This document shows, piece by piece, positions 8,678 to 14,388 of a stretch of DNA of 64,000 bases. Location of the stretch: the NCBI GenBank assembly GCA_963719395.1, contig CAVRCC010000070.1, positions 62,001 through 126,000 of the forward strand. The letters run 5' to 3'. Every line of letters begins with the position of its first letter. Within the stretch, counting starts at the first letter, position 1. The notes beneath the pieces are model-generated. The model was given only the letters and a program-made list of their open reading frames with translations. It was not told the DNA's origin and did no database searches. Source of the DNA: Contendibacter sp963719395. Its GTDB lineage: Bacteria > Pseudomonadota > Gammaproteobacteria > Competibacterales > Competibacteraceae. Both the position numbers and the translations under genes were made by a program.

Positions 8678-9151
8678 ATGGCCCGTTACGACCACCTGCC
8701 GATCTGGAAGGATGCGGTGGCGCTGACGGCGCTGCTCGAAGAGGTGGTGCGCCACTTGGATGCAAACCATCCTTGGTTTGCACGCTACGCGCAACCTCCG
8801 GTTGCCCAAATTCGCTCCGGGCGAATTTGTCCCCGTTACCACAAATACGCCCTGGGCGCGGATCTGCGCCGCCAGGCGTATGCCGTCTGCCGAGGGGTGG
8901 TGGTGGCCAATGGCGAACGAGACGGGCGGTTGGCCGCGGTCGAGCGGCTGGTGCTGGCGGTGGAAGAACTGAAGTTGCTGATTCAGATGGGCAAGGAAGT
9001 TCGCGCCTTCGCGAGCTTTCGGGAATTCGAGCGGGCGGCGGAATTGGCCGTCGCTCTCTCCAAGCAGAGCGGGGGGTGGCGCCGGGCCTTGGCCGAAGGG
9101 GCAGGGGCCTCGAAACGGCCTGAAGGCGCGCCCCGGGGGGCGGCGCCGTGA
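8678..9151 (+). CDS. avd: Four-helix-bundle protein, Avd-like DGR accessory factor, with a hairpin insertion
   Basis: The 157-residue protein has the pattern of Avd/four-helix proteins that partner DGR reverse transcriptases: YDHLPIWKDAVAL, then PRYHKYALGADLRRQAYAV, then VEELKLLIQMGKEVRAFASF. Known Avd proteins are basic barrels that bind the RT and its template RNA. Between VVRHL and PRYHKY there are about 25 extra in-frame residues, encoded by three consecutive perfect hairpins (8761-8828). ATG 8678 is chosen; a TTG at 8651 is possible. The stop overlaps a GTG (GTGA at 9148-9151). The name rests on remembered family features. Confidence 0.7.
   Translation: MARYDHLPIWKDAVALTALLEEVVRHLDANHPWFARYAQPPVAQIRSGRICPRYHKYALGADLRRQAYAVCRGVVVANGERDGRLAAVERLVLAVEELKLLIQMGKEVRAFASFREFERAAELAVALSKQSGGWRRALAEGAGASKRPEGAPRGAAP
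8757..8832. repeat. Three tandem perfect hairpins (REP-like insert) inside the avd-like gene
   Basis: TGCAAACCA 8761-8769 pairs with TGGTTTGCA 8774-8782. GCAACC 8791-8796 pairs with GGTTGC 8800-8805. AAATTCGC 8808-8815 pairs with GCGAATTT 8821-8828. Loops are 3-5 bases. The block is a multiple of three long and has no stop, so the gene stays open. It interrupts the otherwise conserved junction before PRYHKY, which suggests insertion of a short repetitive extragenic element. Confidence 0.65.
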
Positions 9152-9815
9152 ACCGAAACCACTGTGCGCCCCCGTCACCCGGTTTTCGGGGAACGGAATC
9201 GTCCCCGCCGCCGGGTAGAGGCATGCACGCCGTCCTACCTGCGGACTGGGCGGCGGCCCGGCTGGCGGCCGCGCGGCGCACGATAGTGACCCGCCGGGAT
9301 GGCGGCTGCGCCATCGAATTGCCGGAGGCCGCGCTCCGATCCCTGCAAGCCACGGTGGCCAGCACCCTCGGGCATTTCTCCCACGCCTCGTCCCGGCGCA
9401 TCGTTCTGGGGCTGTGGCGCCGCCATAGCTGGTTGCGGGCCGTATTCGAGTTATCGCCCGCAGCGGATCGGCTCTGGGCGCGCGCCGAGCCCGCCTCGGT
9501 GGCCTCGCTGGTGGGGCAGGCCCGGGTTTTTCCGCCGCCGCTTTCCGGGCTTCACGCTCGTCCTGCAACGCGGCAACCGGCTGGCGGTACTGCCGGCGCG
9601 GAGGCCGGTCGCGGCGCTGCATCAAGCCGACCCCGTCCACATCGCTGCCCTGTTGCGGCTGCTGCGCTCGTTGCGGCGGATGCGGCAACCCCATGTCCTG
9701 GTGCTGGAGCGCGGCTATCTGAAAACGGGATTCAAGCGCCGGGTGTTCCATTCGCTCTGGTGGCCCGCGCCCGAAGCCGCCATCGCTCCCGTGGGCGCGC
9801 CATCCGGCGCGATAA
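9148..9815 (+). pseudogene. Possible DGR-associated MutS-like protein / RT-tail-like fragment, frameshifted
   Basis: A GTG at 9148 overlaps the avd-like stop. The first frame reads ELPEAALRSLQATVASTLGHF, SSRRIVLGLWRRHSWLRAVFEL, then ASLVGQAR. The next frame continues FFRRRFPGFTLVLQRGNRLAVL and then RQPHVLVLERGYLKTGFKRRVF. Removing one G at 9524-9526 joins the two. This recalls the MutS-like (MSL) accessory proteins reported at some DGR loci, or the C-terminal extension of their RTs, but that is from memory and uncertain. No RT palm motif is present. The end is unclear because the second frame has no stop before the next gene; 9815 is a placeholder at the nearest stop in the remaining frame. 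Confidence 0.4.
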
Positions 9816-9886
9816 GCCATCACCCGCCATCCCGTTCAAACCCGTTATTGGCCGCGCATCGGACCCTCTTTCACAAGGAACCGACC

Positions 9887-11512
9887 ATGTTTGCTAAACG
9901 CGCCGTCCTGCTCCGTGCGCTGCCCCTGGTGGCGGCGGCCCTGGCTTTTCTGTTCGCGCCGGCCGCCTGGGCTCAACCGGCCCCGGGTTGCACCGCCGGC
10001 AACCCCAACGCCAACCTCGTCGAGACCACGCCCACGGCGGACTTCGACATTTCCGCCACGGACGGCACCGTCATCCACACCAAGACGGGCCTGATGTGGA
10101 AACGCTGCGCCGAGGGGCAAACTTGGGACGGCACGACTTGCACTGGTAGCGCCAGTAACTTTAATTGGCAGAATGCTTTAGCAGCGGCGGCGAACTCGAC
10201 CTTCGCCGGTTATTCCGACTGGCGCTTGCCCAACATCAAGGAACTGCAATCCATCGTCGAGTCCTGCGGATACAGTCCCGCCATCAACCGGACTATTTTC
10301 CCGGCGATTCCAAGCGTCCTACTTCTGGTCGGCTTCGAGTATTGGTCCGGTATCCAGCCTCCGCGTGGGGCGTCGTCTTCAGCGATGGCGGCGTTGGAGG
10401 CGTCGATAAGTTCCAACGGCCCCCGCGTGCGGCTGGTGCGCGGCGGACAGTCCTTTGATTCTTTTGATCTTTTAACAGTGGGGACAGTGACGGTGAGCAA
10501 GGCCGTGAGTCGGAACAGCGGCGGCGAGCGTGCCGGCGGGAAAGAACTTCCCGATCACGCTCACCTGTGGCGCCACCGTGTTCAACGCCAACGCGACCAC
10601 CGCCACCCCGGCGGTCTTCACCAACGTGCCGCTGAGAGACTGCACGGTGACCGAAGGCACGCTGCCCGCCATCGCCGGGGTGACCTGGGGGACGCCGACG
10701 TTTAACCCGTCCGCCACCGTGACGGCGGGCGCCAATACGGCGGTAACCGTCACCAACCCGGCGGAGGTGACCACCTACGCCATTACGAAGAACGTCAGCC
10801 CGACGGCGGAGCGGCACGGTCAGTTGCACGCCGGACCCGGTGAACTCACGGCGCCGACAGCAGTTGCACCGCCACGCCAGCGCCGGCTACATCTTCGCCA
10901 ACTGGAGCGGCGACTGCACGGGCACGGGCGCCTGCGAGCTGAGCAACGTCACCAGCGCCAAGAGCGTGACGGCGAACTTTACCGTACGCTGCGAACAAGA
11001 TCTTTACCGGCCCGACGGCCACCGGCACCGGCGACGCCACGGCTACGGTTTCGGGCGGCGGCGACACGTGCGGCTTTACCCCCAACCCGCAATTCGTGGC
11101 GGTGAGCAGCGTGCCGGTCGCCCCGCCGGCGGGCTATGGCTTCCCCCACGGCCTGTTCGACTTCACCCTCGCCAACTGCACGCCCGGCGGCGCGGTGACT
11201 TGACCATCACCTATCCCACGGCGCTACCCGCCGGGACGGTCTATTGGAAGTACGGCCCCACGCCCGGCAACGCCAGTCCCACTTGGTACAAGATGCCCGC
11301 CACCCTCGCCGGCAATACCGCCACCTTCACCATCACCGACGGCGGCTTGGGCGACGACGATCTGACGGCCAACGGCAGCATCGTGGACCAGGGCGGACCG
11401 GGCGTCCCTGGCGCGGTCGACATACCCACCCTGTCCGAATGGGCCAGTGTTGTTGTTGAGCCTGTTAATCGGATTGAGCGGCTGGCGGCTGCGGCGGAAG
11501 GGGTCGTTCTAG
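9887..11512 (+). pseudogene. Surface DUF1566 / repeat-domain / IPTL-CTERM protein, probable DGR variable protein 2, multiply frameshifted
   Basis: ATG 9887 follows AAGGA and starts a signal peptide (ALAFLFAPAAWA). A DUF1566 domain comes next (TKTGLMWKRCAEGQTWDG, YSDWRLPNIKELQSIVESCGY), then the variable segment ending PRVRLVRGGQSFDSFDLL. Downstream, in other frames, are PAGKNFPITLTCGATVFNAN, an InlB-like repeat (SAGYIFANWSGDCTG, TSAKSVTANF) and WYKMPATLAGNTATFTITDGG. The end is IPTLSEWA plus a hydrophobic helix and RLRRKGSF, an IPTL-CTERM sorting signal read to the TAG at 11510-11512. At least six single-base slips are needed (about 10314, 10359, 10411, 10509, 10845 and 11454). The protein would be exported and surface-anchored. 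Confidence 0.65.
10314..10451 (+). repeat. Variable-region-like segment 2 of a DGR target
   Basis: This is the second copy of the segment at 8504-8640. Corrected codon pairs differ as AAC/TCC, ACC/GGC, GGC/AGC and GCT/GAT, a pattern compatible with adenine-directed changes. The CGCGTGCGG to GGACAGT tail is unchanged. Three extra bases (about 10314, 10359 and 10411) sum to three, so the surrounding frame is kept here. Confidence 0.6.
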
Positions 11513-11523
11513 CGCACCGAAAC

Positions 11524-11553
11524 CACCCGGCCCGTCGCAAAACGGGCCGGGTG
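11524..11553. terminator. Strong hairpin after the IPTL-CTERM gene
   Basis: CACCCGGCCCGT at 11524-11535 pairs perfectly with ACGGGCCGGGTG at 11542-11553 around a 6-base loop. No T-run follows on the plus strand, so it may be a Rho-assisted or bidirectional terminator between the surface-protein gene and convergent hepT. Confidence 0.5.
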
Positions 11554-11569
11554 CGGTGCACGGCTCATC

Positions 11570-11954
11570 CTAAACGGCGGGATGTTCGATGTCCCCGATC
11601 ATCGTTTTGACGGTTTCAATCAGTGCCGGAATATCGTTCTGGCAGATGTCGAACAACTGTTCGGCATTTACCTGGAAGTAACCGTGGGCCAAAACATCCC
11701 GCACCCCCATCACGCCGCGCCACTTCACGCCGGGGTAACGGCTCAGTAGGTTGCCCTCGGTTTTGCGGTCGATATTCTTGAGTTCCTCTCCCGCCGCGAT
11801 CAGGATCATGCAAATCGCATCCATCCGATCTATTCCCGCATCGCTGGAATAAAAAATCGGCTGGAGTGGCGATATCGGCAAACCGTCTCGGGATTCGCTC
11901 CAGTGCTTCCAGAAGGGCTTGCAACCGTTCCACCAACAACTCCGGGTCATACAT
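11570..11954 (-). CDS. hepT: HepT-like toxin (HEPN/DUF86), frameshifted
   Basis: HepT toxins are HEPN ribonucleases controlled by AMPylation by their MntA partner. The N-terminus is MYDPELLVERLQALLEALERIP in one frame and SDAGIDRMDAICMILIAAGEE onward in another. The catalytic RX4HXY motif appears as RDVLAHGY. The protein ends near ALIETVKTMIGDIEHPAV at 11570. A run of six T (coding strand, about 11841-11846) read as five joins the two frames. The start overlaps the end of the mntA-like gene by 8 bases. The active-site motif is intact, so a sequencing slip is as likely as inactivation. Confidence 0.75.
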
Positions 11955-12252
11955 ACACCGCTTCCTTTTCGATGCGCGCCTTCAGTCGGAGGTTGGTCAA
12001 TCCGCGCAACTGCAACACATCCACTGGACGTCCAAACAGTTCCTCCAAGTCTTGTTTCATCATGGCGGTCATGAACAAGTTAGGGGCATCGGTATCGAAT
12101 ACGATGTCCACATCGCTATCGGGCGTGGCGGTGTTGCGAGCGTAGGAGCCAAAATAGCCCAGCGCACGCAAGCGATATTCCGCTCCGTGACGTTCCTTGA
12201 ACGCCGCCAACAAGGCGCGCAGTCGGTCGGGGGACAGGATTTCCTCGTTCAT
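11947..12252 (-). CDS. mntA: MntA-like nucleotidyltransferase antitoxin
   Basis: This 101-residue minimal nucleotidyltransferase carries GSYARNTATPDSDVD, the GSX10DXD motif of MntA antitoxins, which AMPylate and silence HepT. The rest (LEELFGRPVDVLQLRGL, LKARIEKEAVYV) fits the family. It lies directly upstream of, and overlaps, the HepT-like gene on the same strand, the standard order of the type VII module. The start at 12252 gives a normal-length protein. Confidence 0.85.
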   Translation of the reverse strand: MNEEILSPDRLRALLAAFKERHGAEYRLRALGYFGSYARNTATPDSDVDIVFDTDAPNLFMTAMMKQDLEELFGRPVDVLQLRGLTNLRLKARIEKEAVYV

Positions 12253-12400
12253 ACCCTCATCGTAGTCATCCCGTCGGCGCAGATCAAACCCGTTTTTCGC
12301 GGTGTGCCCGCCCCGAGGTAGCCTCGAAAAAACTTGGACAAGCGAAGGCCGTGGTAGCAAGGCAGGGTTTCGGCATAACGCCGTTATCGCCCCCGCGTCG

Positions 12401-12555
12401 GCGGGCATTCCCCGACCAGTTCCACCTGACCGTCCTCGTCCACCGATTCCAGCCGCACCGTGAAATCCCCACAGCCGGTGCAGGTGTTTCAGGACTTCCT
12501 GGGTGGTTTCAGGGTGCAGCGGCCGGCGGTGATAGCGGGTGTGCCGCAGGGTCAG
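12401..12555 (-). pseudogene. Stray copy of the 3' end of spoVR
   Basis: This 155-base stretch matches 14406-14559, the coding 3' end of spoVR, with about six differences including one extra base (AAATCCCC versus AAGCCCC). It encodes LRHTRYHRRPLHPETTQEVLKHLHRL before the frame breaks. It has no start or other spoVR sequence. The two copies are direct repeats about 2.0 kb apart and flank the unknown remnant, ndk and the YoeB module. Confidence 0.85.
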
Positions 12556-12572
12556 GACCACCCGGAAGCGGA

Positions 12573-12786
12573 ACAGTTGCAGGGCCGGGCACTCGGAGCT
12601 ATTGAGAAAATGCGCCGAGGTGCGCGGCATCACTGCCGAGCAGTTTGAAGGATGGCGGACCAGCCAGCGCCTCAACGACCCCGGCCATGTGTTTCCCGCC
12701 GTCGAACAAGCCCTTGCCGAATTAGTGGGCGACACGAACTGGCTGTTCGACCGGACGGCGGTTTTGCAGGATCTTTCAAACAGCTA
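12573..12786 (+). pseudogene. C-terminal remnant of an unrecognised gene
   Basis: An open stretch encodes SELLRKCAEVRGITAEQF, then GWRTSQRLNDPGHVFPAVEQALAELV and GDTNWLFDRTAVLQDLSNS before a TAA. The composition and the clean C-terminal end look like a real protein tail, but no start is visible because the spoVR copy abuts it at 12555. I do not recognise the family. From 12787 to 12912 I see no gene, only possible coding debris on the minus strand. Confidence 0.35.
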
Positions 12787-12912
12787 ATTTCAAGGGGCGG
12801 ATCAAACGATGATTGACTGGTCGTCGGGTACGCCCGCAGCCGGGCGACGCGCTCGACCTGCCGGCGCATATCCACCACCGGGTGACGTTCACCTCGCGTC
12901 CCAACCGGGATT

Positions 12913-13656
12913 TCATATCAGTTCCCGTTGCTCGTTGATGAGGTATTTGGCCACGACGGAGTTTAGCGAGCAGGCTGCCTCCTTGCCCGCCATGATCGAC
13001 CGCAAGGCTTCCAGATCCGACTGCCACGCCACGTCGCCGGGCGCCATGATACAGGCGCTGCCGGGTTCGTGGCTGGTGAAAAGCCGGCCGCCCTTGAAAT
13101 AGTAGTGCTCGTCGCTCTCGGCGGTTTCGAACTCGCGCATGGCCGGAGGGATATCGTAGGGCGCGAACCAGAGCTTGATTTCCCGCTCGGCGTCGGCGGG
13201 ATTGGCGGAGGCGTGAATGAGGTTGTCGATGCGGTTGTCCACCACCGCGCCATTGCCGTCTTCCACCGGGATCACCGTACCCAAGGCGCGAACGCTGCCC
13301 GGTTTGCTGTCGCGGGCCTGCTGGGGATTGGTCGGGCCGGCGATGTCGCGAATCTTCTTGATGGCGTCGGGACCCTGGTAAATCAGGGCCACCACCCGGC
13401 GTTTCCAGGCATCCTCTTCGCTGTAGTGGATGCGTCCGGTGATGTAGTCGATCAGGGAGGGGAAGAAAGGCTTACCGCGATGCTCTGCATAGTGCTCCTC
13501 GGCGAGCATTTTGTGTACGGTCACGATCTTCGCGCCGGCGAATCGGAGTCCGGTATGCACCTCGGAAAGCAGGGAAAGCATGTAGCCGGTCAGCGATTGC
13601 TTGAGGGCGTCCGGTTTGATGAGGACGAGAGTCTGTTCGAGTTCGCGCTTGTCCAT
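12913..13656 (-). CDS. ndk: Nucleoside-diphosphate kinase, long form
   Basis: The enzyme passes the gamma-phosphate of ATP to other NDPs through a phosphohistidine. The 247-residue protein has the NDK start (EQTLVLIKPDALKQ, K14), RAGxIV-like strands (FAGAKIVTVHKM), and the active-site region DNRIDNLIHASANPADAEREI with H148 as the likely catalytic residue. It is about 100 residues longer than the common 140-residue NDK. The extra parts include an insert around 110-140 and a C-terminal extension after 165. ATG 13656 is the natural start. An upstream in-frame continuation from the YoeB gene is an artefact of that gene's frameshift. Confidence 0.85.
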   Translation of the reverse strand: MDKRELEQTLVLIKPDALKQSLTGYMLSLLSEVHTGLRFAGAKIVTVHKMLAEEHYAEHRGKPFFPSLIDYITGRIHYSEEDAWKRRVVALIYQGPDAIKKIRDIAGPTNPQQARDSKPGSVRALGTVIPVEDGNGAVVDNRIDNLIHASANPADAEREIKLWFAPYDIPPAMREFETAESDEHYYFKGGRLFTSHEPGSACIMAPGDVAWQSDLEALRSIMAGKEAACSLNSVVAKYLINEQRELI

Positions 13657-13841
13657 GGTTGTCGGTTTGGTTTTGTCGTGAAGGTGAAGAGTGCGGCGAA
13701 GGTTCGGCCCGCGCGCGCCTCGGGAAGACGACTGCAGGCGCGCGCCGCGCGTGGGATGCCGGGCAACGGGCCGTTCCCGCTTCGATCGGTTCGCTCGAAA
13801 GTTGTGTTCCGACGGCACCGGGCTTGCGGCCAAGGCTACAG

Positions 13842-14100
13842 TCACCCGTAATGGTGTTTGCAGGCAATGATGGTCAAGGTTATCCGCTTCCACCTTGTAA
13901 ACCAGCCGATGCTCGTCGGTGATGCGTCGGGACCAGTAGCCTCGCAGTTCATGCTTGAGAGGTTCCGGTTTGCCGATACCTTGATGAGGGTTACGTGCGA
14001 TGTCCAGGATCAGGGTCACGATGCGCTTGTGAATCTTTCGATCCTGCTCGGCCCAAGCAGTGAAGTCGGCAAAAGCTCCCTGCTCGAACGCGATTTTCAT
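13842..14100 (-). CDS. yoeB: YoeB-type mRNA interferase toxin, frameshifted near the end
   Basis: YoeB cleaves mRNA at the ribosomal A site. The sequence reads MKIAFEQGAFADFTAWAEQD, then HKRIVTLILDIARNP, GIGKPEPLKHELRGYWSRRI and DEHRLVYKVEADNL. The expected ending TIIACKHHYG with a TGA at 13842-13844 appears one base out of frame. One extra base at 13875 explains this. Without correction the frame runs on into ndk. The start overlaps the antitoxin stop (ATGA, 14097-14100). The catalytic C-terminal His residues lie in the shifted part, so activity depends on whether the shift is real. Confidence 0.8.
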
Positions 14101-14336
14101 TGCAGATCGGCCAAGTCCACCGTTACCAGGTTGCGTTGTTGCCGGACATTTTCGATGGCCTCCAGCAGACGGGCACGGTTCGCCGGGTTGGCCAGCAGGT
14201 AGGCGGTTTCATCCTGTTCCGCCGTCTCCGCCTCGCAGACCGCAATCTCGATGGTCTTGTGGCGGAACAGGGTCTTGAGCGATTCCAGGAACTCGACCGA
14301 CAACTCGTCAGCGTTCAGCCGGTAAAGGGTGTACAT
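14097..14336 (-). CDS. YefM-like antitoxin with an unusual N-terminus
   Basis: The 79-residue protein ends like YefM/Phd antitoxins (AYLLANPANRARLLEAIENV, then VDLADLQ), the part that wraps the toxin. Its first half (MYTLYRLNADELSVEFLESL, KTIEIAVCEAETAEQDE) does not show the usual YefM DNA-binding opening and may belong to a shorter relative. It is translationally coupled to the YoeB gene. Autoregulation is expected for such modules, but no operator is evident upstream (14337-14388). Confidence 0.65.
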   Translation of the reverse strand: MYTLYRLNADELSVEFLESLKTLFRHKTIEIAVCEAETAEQDETAYLLANPANRARLLEAIENVRQQRNLVTVDLADLQ

Positions 14337-14388
14337 GGCAGGCTCCAAACACGTAAAAAGTGGATGATACGGGTTTGGTCCGCGCCCA

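Noticed and set aside
7419..12912. A DGR reverse transcriptase or template repeat within the accessory region
   Set aside because: Searched by eye in all frames; no RT palm motif, and no third copy of the CGCGTGCGG to GGACAGT tail was found.
12913..14100. A single 395-residue YoeB-NDK fusion protein
   Set aside because: The proper YoeB ending (TIIACKHHYG, stop) is present one base out of frame and ndk has its own ATG at 13656, so the fusion results from an indel.
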